Source of the DNA: CAIXQW01 sp046049675
GTDB lineage: Bacteria > Bacteroidota > Bacteroidia > Chitinophagales > Chitinophagaceae
Direction of reading: 5' to 3'
Length of the DNA: 22,272 nucleotides
Assembly (NCBI GenBank): GCA_046049675.1
Contig: JBJORA010000064.1
Location: forward strand, 1-22,272
Made by a program: the position numbers and the translations under genes. Below the pieces are notes generated by a model. That model was given only the letters and a program-made list of their open reading frames with translations, made no database searches and had not been told where the DNA came from. Below are positions 1 to 7,300 of this stretch, piece by piece; the first letter of the stretch is position 1, and every line of letters begins with the position of its first letter.

Positions 1-434
1 CTTATCCAAAAGATAAAGACACGTTTTGGCAATTAGTAAAACTGGGTGGCCAAATACGGCAAATACATTTATTAGAAAGCCCAATCTGTGAGCAATACAT
101 AACACAGTATCCTGTGGATGGAGATAATAAAGTGAGTAAAATAAAATTTGTGCCTTATTTATATGAATATGAAGTACCCGACGAAAACGGCAATTTCAAT
201 TATCCAGATTATTTAGGTGCGGTGTACATAAATGATACCCAATATTTTGCCGATGTGCCTACTAGCGCATGGGAATTTTACATTGGTGGTTATCAACCAG
301 CACAAAAATGGCTCAAAGACCGTAAAGGAAGAACACTTGAATTTGACGACATTTTGCACTATCAAAAAATTATTGTTGCATTGACAGAAACAGCCAGAAT
401 TATGGACGAAATAAATAAAATAAACATCGTCTAA
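1..434 (+). CDS. Type ISP restriction-modification enzyme, C-terminal fragment (5' end outside window)
   Basis: The reading frame is already open at the left edge (first complete codon at base 3) and runs to a TAA, giving about 143 C-terminal residues. The GTG at 114 is internal, not the start. The end of the protein carries the signature I associate with the C-terminal target-recognition domain of single-chain type ISP enzymes (LlaGI/LlaBIII family): Y-I-N-D-T-Q-Y-F, then F-Y-I-G-G-Y-Q-P-A-Q-K-W-L-K-D-R-K-G-R, then D-D-I-L-H-Y-Q-K-I-I-V-A-L-T-E-T. In that family one polypeptide of roughly 1500 residues combines nuclease, helicase/translocase, adenine methyltransferase and DNA specificity domains, so the catalytic parts would lie left of the window. 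Assignment by recognised motifs; whether the complete gene is intact cannot be judged here. Confidence 0.85.
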   Translation, partial: YPKDKDTFWQLVKLGGQIRQIHLLESPICEQYITQYPVDGDNKVSKIKFVPYLYEYEVPDENGNFNYPDYLGAVYINDTQYFADVPTSAWEFYIGGYQPAQKWLKDRKGRTLEFDDILHYQKIIVALTETARIMDEINKINIV

Positions 435-734
435 AAAAAGCACTAGGGCATAACAGCTAGCACGAGACACAAGCGCCCAACCTTTTGCCCTTACTAATAA
501 CACAAAAAGCTAGCTCTGGTATGAACCGTCTTTCTGCTATGCTGTGTTCAACGACGCCACTTATTATAGGTATCGTATATAGGGGTAGCGGTGTAAAAAA
601 GTACTACCAACATCTAACAAGCCAAAACAATTTACATCGCAAAGCATGGTTTTGCGCAATAAATTATTATTTTTGATTATGGTAACAGTGCCCGCAGCTA
701 ATCCGCCGCGGAGGATCGTTCAATACGTGATTGA
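435..734. other. Intergenic stretch without a supported gene
   Basis: I see no convincing gene in these 300 bases. A 63-codon plus-strand frame at 485-676 has no family resemblance and no good start context. A weak hairpin is possible (AGGGCA at 445-450 with TGCCCT at 486-491). Bases 649-679 are one copy of a 31-bp sequence that recurs at 3310-3340 (separate entry). GTAACAGTGCCC at 682-693 resembles an IS66-type terminal sequence only weakly, and no target duplication matching the right end is visible. Confidence 0.5.
649..679 (+). repeat. 31-bp interspersed repeat, copy 1, contains a TAnnTTTG box
   Basis: This sequence matches 3310-3340 at 27 of 31 positions by eye. The shared core is CGCAATAAATTA followed by a Bacteroidota -7-like box, here TATTTTTG at 668-675. 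Downstream lies only the truncated IS66 transposase. It may be a promoter fragment or a small dispersed intergenic repeat. Confidence 0.5.
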
Positions 735-1244
735 ATCAATTGGCAGGAGAACTGCGTCAATCACAGGTCGTTGTATGCTATAGAAGATCGCTGTCGCACA
801 GCAGGCATGGCTGCCCACGAGCGCGTACAATTGCGCAGGGCACAGTCGCGCCCACTACTAGCGCAATTATTGTGGGCACTACGCAGCATCAAGCGCGAAC
901 ATATACTCGTAAAAAGCACGCTAGCACAAGCGGTAAGCTATACACTCAAACTGTGGTCGGGCCTCAGCATGTTTACGCGAGATGGTCATATAGAAATAGA
1001 CAACAATCCAGTAGAAAATGCTATACGCCCCGTAGCGCTAGGTCGCAAAAATTATCTGTTTGCTGGCAGCCATGCAGGTGCCGAGCGCAGCGGTATGTTT
1101 TATAGCCTCTTTGCTGCATGCAAAACACACAACATAAATCCGCAGGAGTGGCTTCAATATGTAATAGAAAATATTGCAGATACTAAATTAAGTAACCTAC
1201 ACCACTTGCTACCGCAAAATTACGCTGCGCTACAGGGCAAATAA
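735..1244 (+). pseudogene. IS66-family transposase, C-terminal remnant
   Basis: The frame is open from just after a TGA at 732-734 to the TAA ending at 1244 and encodes about 165 recognisable residues. From L-Y-A-I-E-D-R-C onward it matches the C-terminal third of IS66 (TnpC/Orf3) transposases. It shows I-D-N-N-P-V-E-N-A-I-R-P (with the conserved Glu and Arg), then V-A-L-G-R-K-N-Y-L-F-A-G-S, then the IS66 C-terminal tail E-W-L-Q-Y-V-I-E-N-I. Full-length family members are usually around 500 residues, so the zinc-finger/N-terminal region and the catalytic Asp residues are missing. A TTG at 771 could be called as a start but lies inside the conserved domain. The accessory IS66 genes tnpA and tnpB are also absent. 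Best read as a decayed, non-functional fragment. Confidence 0.85.
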
Positions 1245-1273
1245 AGATGGGGTTGGTGGAAGGGATACCTTAC
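735..1273 (+). mobile_element. Truncated IS66-family insertion sequence with likely right end
   Basis: The element contains the transposase remnant plus about 29 bp downstream. The sequence ending at 1273 reads, on the reverse strand, GTAAGGTATCCC followed by TTCCACC, the kind of GTAAG-starting terminus expected for IS66 ends. The left end is not identifiable: sequence similarity stops near 735-770, so the 5' half was lost by deletion or recombination. No 8-bp direct repeat bracketing the remnant was found, consistent with truncation. The right boundary is inferred from family knowledge. Confidence 0.6.
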
Positions 1274-1305
1274 AATCATCTGCGATTGGCATTGGTAATG
1301 CTATC

Positions 1306-1346
1306 ATCATTTACATCGCAGAGCTGGGTTTCTCACAGTAAATGAT
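1306..1346. repeat. Hairpin-forming inverted repeat, 9-bp arms
   Basis: ATCATTTAC at 1306-1314 pairs perfectly with GTAAATGAT at 1338-1346 across a 23-nt loop. It lies just outside the inferred IS66 right end and about 100 bp before the next gene. No T-tract follows, so I do not call it a terminator. Function unknown. Confidence 0.35.
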
Positions 1347-1444
1347 AATTTTACGTGCCAGCCCTCCTAACAAATCCACCCCGCCGCTCGTCTTATTGCT
1401 AGTTGGCACAAGTGCTATGTCCGCTGCAGCAAACAATATTAGAA

Positions 1445-2674
1445 ATGTGTATCACTAAAACAGAAACTTCCATACACTTAATTACTTTGAAAAAAGGCAT
1501 TATCATTTTACTCCTGCTTATCACGAAGCTATCCTTTGCACAATGGACAACGCTCAATTCTGGCACAAGCAATTGGTTAAGAGGTGTAAGCTTTACCTCA
1601 AGTGATACAGGATACGTTGTAGGCTATAACGGAACAATATTGAAAACAACAGATGGCGGAGTAAATTGGAATGCACTTGCTTCGTCAACAAGCAGCAATT
1701 TGTTGAGTGTGTTTTTTATTAACGCTACGACTGGCTGGATTTGTGGTGACGATGGCACGATATTAAAAACAACAAATGCCGGACTCACTTGGGCGGCTCA
1801 AACTTCGCCAGCGATAACCATTTTACACGAAGTATTTTTTTTAGATGCCAACAATGGTTATATAGCGGGAGAGTCAGGAACGTGTTTGAAAACCATGGAT
1901 GGCGGAACAACTTGGATTGCACTAAATTTAGCAACGGGCAACGGCAAGGTTTCCGTTTTTTTCAATAATGTGAACACAGGCTATATCACAGGTGTTGGTT
2001 TTGCGGACGCCATTATGAAAACAACAGACGGCGGAGCCAATTGGACGAATGTACATTCAAGTTCCGGTGACGAATTCAGCTCAATTTACTTTACAGGACT
2101 TAATGATGGCTATGCCGTGAGTAGCGTTACTGACCAAATTCTTAAAACAACAAATGCTGGCCTTACTTGGACAGCGCAAACACCACCAGGATCGGGCGGA
2201 CTATACTCAGTTAAATTTCCTTCAGTAACAGATGGCTTTGTTGTAGGTGGCTTCCCAGATAGTAGTAGAATTCTAAAAACAACGAATGCTGGCCTCACAT
2301 GGACTTCGCAAGTTTCTAGTACAACAGAACCGCTTTTTGACGTATTTTTTGTAAACACCTCGCTTGGCTATGCGGTTGGTAAAAATGGTGCGATAATAAA
2401 AACAAGCAATGGGGGCGGGCTAGTTGGCATGGCAGCAAACCAACAGCAATTGAACTGGTCGGTGCTTCCAAATCCAGCTACCGACAATTTTTACATTCAC
2501 AGCAGCGAAAACATTGATGAAGTAAAAATTATCGACCTTAATGGAAAAGTGATTAGGCAGTTTACGCATCATAACAATCGTATTGATATTTCAAGCCTTG
2601 CAGCTGGGCTTTATATGATTGAAGTAGCAGCAGGCAATAAAACTTCAAGGCAAAAATTGATGCTTTCACGTTAA
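1445..2674 (+). CDS. Secreted Ycf48-like beta-propeller protein with T9SS type A sorting domain
   Basis: About 409 residues from the ATG at 1445. An N-terminal hydrophobic stretch (I-I-I-L-L-L-L-I-T-K-L-S-F-A-Q) is a signal peptide. The TTG at 1487 would give the more typical short n-region M-K-K-G and is a serious alternative start; an upstream TTG at 1403 is less likely. Residues about 40-320 hold seven Ycf48/BNR-like repeats of about 40 residues, each with G-Y/W-x-x-G…G-T-I-L-K-T-T-(D/N)-x-G-x-x-W. The last 74 residues (P-N-P-A-T-D-N-F-Y … G-K-V … L-A-A-G-L-Y-M-I-E-V) are a T9SS type A sorting domain, predicting export through the outer membrane and surface attachment or release. The fold is well supported. 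The ligand is unknown: in cyanobacteria Ycf48 assists photosystem assembly, but in Bacteroidota such propellers are generic secreted modules. Confidence 0.85.
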   Translation: MCITKTETSIHLITLKKGIIILLLLITKLSFAQWTTLNSGTSNWLRGVSFTSSDTGYVVGYNGTILKTTDGGVNWNALASSTSSNLLSVFFINATTGWICGDDGTILKTTNAGLTWAAQTSPAITILHEVFFLDANNGYIAGESGTCLKTMDGGTTWIALNLATGNGKVSVFFNNVNTGYITGVGFADAIMKTTDGGANWTNVHSSSGDEFSSIYFTGLNDGYAVSSVTDQILKTTNAGLTWTAQTPPGSGGLYSVKFPSVTDGFVVGGFPDSSRILKTTNAGLTWTSQVSSTTEPLFDVFFVNTSLGYAVGKNGAIIKTSNGGGLVGMAANQQQLNWSVLPNPATDNFYIHSSENIDEVKIIDLNGKVIRQFTHHNNRIDISSLAAGLYMIEVAAGNKTSRQKLMLSR

Positions 2675-2677
2675 GAC

Positions 2678-2707
2678 TTGCTTACTTACCAATTTTTGGT
2701 AACTTTG
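2678..2707 (+). promoter_or_regulatory. Bacteroidota-type promoter of the parDE operon
   Basis: TTG at 2678-2680 and TAACTTTG at 2700-2707 are separated by 19 nt, matching the Bacteroidota -33/-7 consensus (TTTG…TAnnTTTG). Transcription would start around 2713-2716, giving a leader of only about 10 nt before the antitoxin ATG at 2724. It starts just 3 bp after the preceding stop codon. Confidence 0.65.
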
Positions 2708-2716
2708 ACAAAAGTT
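2686..2716. promoter_or_regulatory. Two adjacent inverted repeats over the parDE promoter (putative operator)
   Basis: TTACCAA (2686-2692) and TTGGTAA (2696-2702) form a perfect 7-bp dyad around TTT. Immediately next, AACTTT (2701-2706) and AAAGTT (2711-2716) form a 6-bp dyad around GACA. Together they cover the spacer, the -7 box and the likely start site. Ribbon-helix-helix antitoxins commonly bind such paired dyads and repress their own operon, so this is the natural autoregulatory site. Binding is inferred. Confidence 0.55.
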
Positions 2717-2723
2717 TTAAAGC

Positions 2724-2972
2724 ATGAAAAATACATCAATATCGCTCGGTGATTATTTTGACCAATTTGTTAGCAGTCAAGTTGCTATTGGACGATATAA
2801 AAATGTAAGTGAAGTTGTACGCGCGGGACTTCGTCTTTTAGAAGATGAAGAGAGTAAAACTATTGCACTGCGCAAGGCAATTCAAGACGGGATTGAAAGC
2901 GGTATAGCGCACGATTTTGACGCGAAAAAACATCTTAAAGCAATAAAAAGCAAAAGGAAAGTCAATGGCTAA
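2724..2972 (+). CDS. parD: ParD-family ribbon-helix-helix antitoxin
   Basis: An 82-residue protein, the usual ParD length. The N-terminal S-I-S-L-G-D-Y-F-D-Q-F-V beta strand and the following R-Y-K-N-V-S-E-V-V-R-A-G-L-R-L-L-E-D-E-E helix are typical of the ribbon-helix-helix DNA-binding domain (residues 1-45). The rest is a charged, probably disordered tail (residues 46-82, many Lys/Asp/Glu) of the kind that wraps and neutralises a ParE toxin. Its last 8 bases overlap the start of the toxin gene (ATG at 2965, stop TAA at 2970-2972), indicating translational coupling. It probably represses its own promoter through the dyads at 2686-2716. Family assignment is firm; the symbol is given by family, not by orthology to a studied pair. 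Confidence 0.88.
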   Translation: MKNTSISLGDYFDQFVSSQVAIGRYKNVSEVVRAGLRLLEDEESKTIALRKAIQDGIESGIAHDFDAKKHLKAIKSKRKVNG

Positions 2973-3264
2973 ATATAAATTGACGAACAAAGCGGTAGAA
3001 GATTTGACAAGCATATGGGAGTACACAATTAATAAATGGTCGGAGCAACAAGCAGATAAATATTACGAAATGTTACTTGAAACCTTTCAAGAAATTGCAC
3101 ACGATCCAAGTGTTGGAAAAACATATAATGGTATAAGAGATGACCTTTTTGGATTGAAGGCTAATCGCCATGTAATCTTCTACCGAAAAGCAGATAAAGA
3201 CTATATTGAGATTACAAGAATCTTACATGAAAGAATGGATTTGAAAAGCAGGATGCAAGAGTAA
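2965..3264 (+). CDS. parE: ParE/RelE-superfamily toxin
   Basis: A 99-residue basic protein of normal ParE length. It shows the family pattern A-V-E-D-L-T-S-I-W-E-Y-T near the start (residues 10-21), A-D-K-Y-Y-E-M-L in the second helix, the central G-I-R-D-D-L-F-G-L with H-V-I-F-Y-R strands (about residues 60-76), and the C-terminal I-E-I-T-R-I-L-H-E-R-M-D strand-helix. The partner ParD lies directly upstream with an 8-bp overlap. Characterised ParE toxins poison DNA gyrase, while RelE relatives cleave mRNA; the R-I-L-H-E-R-M-D ending fits the ParE side. Target specificity is inferred. Position next to an IS remnant and an R-M gene fits an accessory segment. Confidence 0.88.
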   Translation: MAKYKLTNKAVEDLTSIWEYTINKWSEQQADKYYEMLLETFQEIAHDPSVGKTYNGIRDDLFGLKANRHVIFYRKADKDYIEITRILHERMDLKSRMQE

Positions 3265-3309
3265 CAGCGCAGCAATATAAAGCCATCGTATTTTGCGTCG
3301 TAGCGTTTC

Positions 3310-3340
3310 GTTTTACGCAATAAATTACTAATTTTGATTT
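3310..3340 (+). promoter_or_regulatory. 31-bp repeat copy 2 with -7 box TAATTTTG, candidate promoter of the small membrane protein pair
   Basis: TAATTTTG at 3329-3336 exactly fits the TAnnTTTG -7 consensus. An upstream -33 element is weak (TTTCG at 3306-3310). It lies about 90 bp before the ATG at 3426, in the 161-bp gap after parE. The whole 31 bp repeats at 649-679 with four differences. Confidence 0.45.
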
Positions 3341-3425
3341 TGTCACTAACAACCCTCAGGCAAACAGCCCTAAGTCACAACGATTCAGCACAATTATTTA
3401 ACAATCAAAAAATTAATTAGTACAA

Positions 3426-3767
3426 ATGAATATTCAAGAAGATGTACAAAAACTATTGGAGAATGGTTACAGTAAGGACGAGTTTATTATATACCTACTT
3501 AAAAAAGCATACAATAAAGAAGAAATTCTTGCAGCTGTACAAAATGTTGAATGGCCAACGACAAGTACAAGTTCCATAAGAGATACGATACCAAGGCTTC
3601 GCATAATTTCTGGGATCTTATTTGCAATATTCGCTCTTGATAAAATAGTACTTGGAGGGAATCATGGCAGAGACTTTCACAACTTGAATGTTTTGGGACT
3701 ATATTGGTTTGGCTTAGTTTTTCTTATCTCCCTACTGATTAAAACACAAAAGCGTCAAAACAAGTAA
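3426..3767 (+). CDS. Small membrane protein of unknown function (first of a tandem paralogous pair)
   Basis: A 113-residue protein I do not recognise as a named family. Residues 1-45 are charged and predicted helical (D-V-Q-K-L-L-E-N-G-Y-S-K-D-E, then N-K-E-E-I-L-A-A-V-Q-N-V-E-W). Two hydrophobic segments follow: about residues 60-80 (R-I-I-S-G-I-L-F-A-I-F-A-L) and about 90-107 (L-G-L-Y-W-F-G-L-V-F-L-I-S-L-L-I-K), ending in a basic tail. The next gene, 20 bp downstream, encodes a clear paralogue with the same layout, so the two are probably co-transcribed after a duplication. The ATG follows an A/T-rich leader. Predicted inner-membrane protein with a cytoplasmic helical domain; role unknown. 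Confidence 0.75.
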   Translation: MNIQEDVQKLLENGYSKDEFIIYLLKKAYNKEEILAAVQNVEWPTTSTSSIRDTIPRLRIISGILFAIFALDKIVLGGNHGRDFHNLNVLGLYWFGLVFLISLLIKTQKRQNK

Positions 3768-3787
3768 TTATTAGATTAAAGTTTATC

Positions 3788-4120
3788 ATGGATATTAGAG
3801 AAAACATCAACAAACAGATTGCAAGCGGCAAGTCTAAGGAAGGAATTCTTGTTGACCTATTAAATAGCGAGCATAGCAATGATGATATCGTTAATGAAAT
3901 AGAGAAGATTCAATGGACTATTGCTAAACCTAATTTCTTTAGGAGAAGTATTTTAAACATTAGGATAATTACTGGACTACTATTTGTGTTATTCGCTTTG
4001 TTTAAGGCACTATTAATGCGGTCATTTGACAAGCATTCTCAGTTTGACCATATGATACACTCAGGCTTAACTTGGTTTGGTGTGATATTTATACTCAGCT
4101 TGCTCGTTAAGCGTAAGTAG
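3788..4120 (+). CDS. Small membrane protein of unknown function (second of the tandem pair)
   Basis: A 110-residue protein parallel to its upstream neighbour. Both have an N-terminal M-(N/D)-I-(Q/R)-E start, a G-(Y/K)-S-K-(D/E) turn, a (N-K-E-E-I / N-D-D-I) second helix ending in E-x-x-x-W, the shared R-(L/N)-I-R-I-I-(S/T)-G-(I/L)-L-F core opening the first membrane helix, and a W-F-G-(L/V)-(V/I)-F second membrane helix with a basic end. Residue identity is modest, so the duplication is old. Conserved W-F-G and R-I-I-x-G positions are the best marks for a family search. The 20-bp gap suggests one transcript with the upstream gene. No obvious terminator follows; the next gene converges from the minus strand. 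Function not known. Confidence 0.75.
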   Translation: MDIRENINKQIASGKSKEGILVDLLNSEHSNDDIVNEIEKIQWTIAKPNFFRRSILNIRIITGLLFVLFALFKALLMRSFDKHSQFDHMIHSGLTWFGVIFILSLLVKRK

Positions 4121-4358
4121 ATATCAAGTATTGATGAACGAGCGCAAAAATGGTTTGTGCATTATATGTTGCAAGAACATCTAATTCGCTCAACTACTGG
4201 TTGACAAAAACCGCTCAGCGATTATTGCTGCTAATCCGTTTGAACTCAGTTCAAACGACCAGCTGAACTTAATACAGCAAATGAGATATTATTCTATTTG
4301 AAGATAAGTAAACGAAACATGCTTACACACTCCACATCAACATTCTTCCTCACCACCA
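4121..4358. other. Convergent intergenic region
   Basis: This 238-bp gap separates two genes that end toward each other. I find no gene in it and no classic stem-plus-T-tract terminator. The one clear structure is the perfect dyad at 4237-4257, listed separately. Confidence 0.5.
4237..4257. repeat. Perfect 10-bp-arm palindrome
   Basis: CGTTTGAACT (4237-4246) and AGTTCAAACG (4248-4257) are exact reverse complements around a single C. The one-base centre is too tight for a hairpin with all ten pairs, so a dimeric protein-binding site is more natural than a terminator, although it sits between convergent genes. No T-tract on either strand. Confidence 0.6.
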
Positions 4359-7300
4359 CTACCGAATCAAACTAATATCCCCCGTAATCGTATTTGGCTG
4401 CCCGCCATCACCACATTCGTAAGTAAGCACGTAAAAGTAAGTGCCCATTTCGCAAGTCAAACCTTTGTATTCGCCATACCATCTATTGGTCTTATCGTTC
4501 TTAGTTTCAAATACACATTCGCCAAAGCGATTGAAAATACGCAGCGTAAACACGTTTAGGTTTGCTAATTCAATTGGGCCATAGTCGTCGTTGATGCCAT
4601 CAAAATTTGGCGTAAAACTATTTGCCATCGCAACGCGTGTACAGCATTTATCTACAAATACTGTGATCGCAGCAGTATTTGTACAACCACCTGCACCATC
4701 AGTTACAGTTAAACTGTAGGTAGTAGTTTGTGCAGGATTTGCCGTTGTTGTTGCAGAATCTACATTGCTGAGGTTTTGTGGTGGCGCCCAACTGTAGAGA
4801 TAGCCTTCTGTATATGTTGTACCAATTACAACACCATCAGGATTTTTGTTACAAGTAATAGAGTCGGCAGTGGCAATATTTATCTCTGGTATGTCTGCAT
4901 CTACTGTTACCAACACAGTGCTTTGGCACACATCGTCTACCGTTAATGTGTACACTGTGGTTGTGCTAGGGCTTGCTGTTGGGTTTTGAATATTGGTGCT
5001 GCTTAAACCAGTTGGTGGCTGCCACAAAAAGGTACTACCGGCTAGATTATTACTTGGGCCAATCACTACCGAAGGTTTAATGCAAGTAATGTTTTCGTCA
5101 GTGGTGTTTATTTCTGGGCATACCTTAAATCCAAAGTCAAGGTCAAATAAATTATTGCCATTCATCTTTGTGTTCACTACAATCTGTGGCCATCCATTAG
5201 CTAATTCTGCGTCGTTATCTCTTATATCGCTATTAGCCATTGCGCTACCAGCGTTTGCCGCAGTAGGCGTTCCCTTTGCGATAGCATTTAATCCTACACT
5301 GCCATTCCAATCTGTAGCAGCAATACGCAGTAAATAGGTAGCGTGGCTGCTCATGCCTTTTTGTACGCCCGGAGTTACAGGGTCGCTGTCGGGTACATTG
5401 CTGTCGTTAAAGTAAAATTCGCCTGCGGCATCTGTTGCTGTGCTTGCAAGTGCTGCACCATCGGGATTACCATCTGCATTAAAATCTGCAAACAACTCCA
5501 AATTCACGCCAGCGGCGCCAGGCTCGTTGGCATCTTGTATGCCGTCTGCATTAATATCTAGCCAAACACGATTGCCAATATGCAGTGGCAAACAATCGCC
5601 CACCAATTCTATATCCCCAAGAGAATTTGACTTGCTATACTCAGGATTACCGCCTGCCAAGTGTACATTCGTAAAACCACTACCGTTTATTAAAGACATA
5701 TGCTTTGTTCCGTTATTAACGATACCTGTATTGCCCATCATGGTAACAATAATCTCGTCTCTGTGAGGAATTTTAGCCAAAGCGCCTACGCAACCTTCGT
5801 GATAGCCACCATGGCTTTCTCCAGAAAAGAATTCGCCGCCGCCCGGGCCTTCATTATTGCCTACACCGCCACTAGAAGTTAATGTACCGCCCTGCGATGC
5901 ACAGCTGCCATTACTTTCCAGCGTTAAAGAACCATTGCTGCAATTTTTGCCAGCGATTAAAATATCTCCTCCAACAGTATAAAAGGGCACAGTGGTATTG
6001 CTAGCTGATCCAAGATTTTTGTATGTGCCATTACCGTGCTGGTGGCCACTTCTATCCATAAAGTTTAGAACAAGGTCGCCCGTATCGGTAAATCCTATAT
6101 TGCTCAACATTGGCACACACCATGTATTGCCGGGCAGTACACTAGTATTAGTATTCCAAACATGCCATTGATCGGTACCAGCAGTACCTCCCGTAGCAAA
6201 GCCTTTTTTGTAATTTAATGGCATAGAAAAGTAGGGGTTTGGGCTCCAATAAGCGTTGCCTGTTGGGTCTCTTAGTTCTAGTACGTAGGCATACACATCT
6301 GTAGAGCCACCTACAACTACTCCTCCGCCAGATTCGCCGGTACTTACTGCACCAACATACAAGCGGCTATTATGATAGGTAACTGCAAAAGCTCTTAGCT
6401 TACCATTACTAACTGTTATAGCGGGCAGATCGTAACTTGTTACGCTCACCACATTTTGCGGATCAAAGGCATTGTCCATTTCTAACCTAAACACTTTACG
6501 CGAGTAGAGGTTCATCACAAATAGAAACTTGCCGTCATCGCTAAAGTCCATATCACCTAGCCCAACCTTGCCCACTTGATCAAAGCCTGCTGGGTCATAC
6601 ACAGCGCCAGTTGTTTGCGGTGTCATACCGCGCTGGCCATTATCGCCAATTACACCTAGGCCTTCAGGCTCGCCGGTAAGCGTGTCGATTGGGCCAAGAA
6701 ATGTGGCTTGTGTATGGGTATTGTTTAAATTAAATGAAGTGCCATTGCCATAGGCTATAGCAGTACTTGCAGCACGTGTGCGGTGCCCATTGGCATCCAT
6801 ATTGTAGAATTGGCTCACGCTAAAAGATCCAGCAGCGGTAGTATCAAGCTTATAGATACCCCCACTACCCATTGGGCCGAGACCAGAGGTGCGTTTTAGA
6901 AAGGCACAGGTAAAGATTTTTTTTGCTTTTTTATTATAGGCTACACCCCATACGCAGCCAAGTTCTTTGCTTTTGGCGGTATAAGGCGGCACAAAACCAT
7001 TGCCAGCACTAGTACTAAACGGATAGCTAATAAAAGCAACCGTATTGCTTGCACTAGAATTATTATTATTAACAAGGTTAAGTGGGTCGCCTTTGTTGAG
7101 CTTTGTTACAAAAATAAGAGGGTCGCTTTGTAATGTGAATTCGCTTGGATTATTGATACCAAAGTTGAGATTGTTAGTACTGCCGCTAATAAAGCGTACA
7201 TTATTACCAAGTGGCTCTACCACTTTGAAGTAGTAAGTACTATCTAGGCAGATACCATCACCTATTATATATTCCACCCTTACAGGTACGGTGAAGGGCA

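Noticed and set aside
446..600. Integron attC-like site (GCCCAAC and nearby inverted pieces)
   Set aside because: No matching GTTRRRY partner at a suitable distance and no integrase or cassette array nearby.
485..676. 63-codon plus-strand frame in the left intergenic region
   Set aside because: Odd composition, no start signal, no family resemblance, and it runs into the 31-bp repeat; likely chance.
682..693. Possible left IS66 terminus starting GTAACAGTGCCC
   Set aside because: Matches the inferred right end at only about half of the positions and no target duplication is visible.
630..1320. ATTTACATCGCA occurring at 630-641 and 1309-1320, on either side of the IS66 remnant, as a possible target duplication
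   Set aside because: IS66 duplicates 8 bp directly at its ends, whereas these copies are 40-100 bp away from them; a 12-bp match is expected several times by chance in 22 kb.
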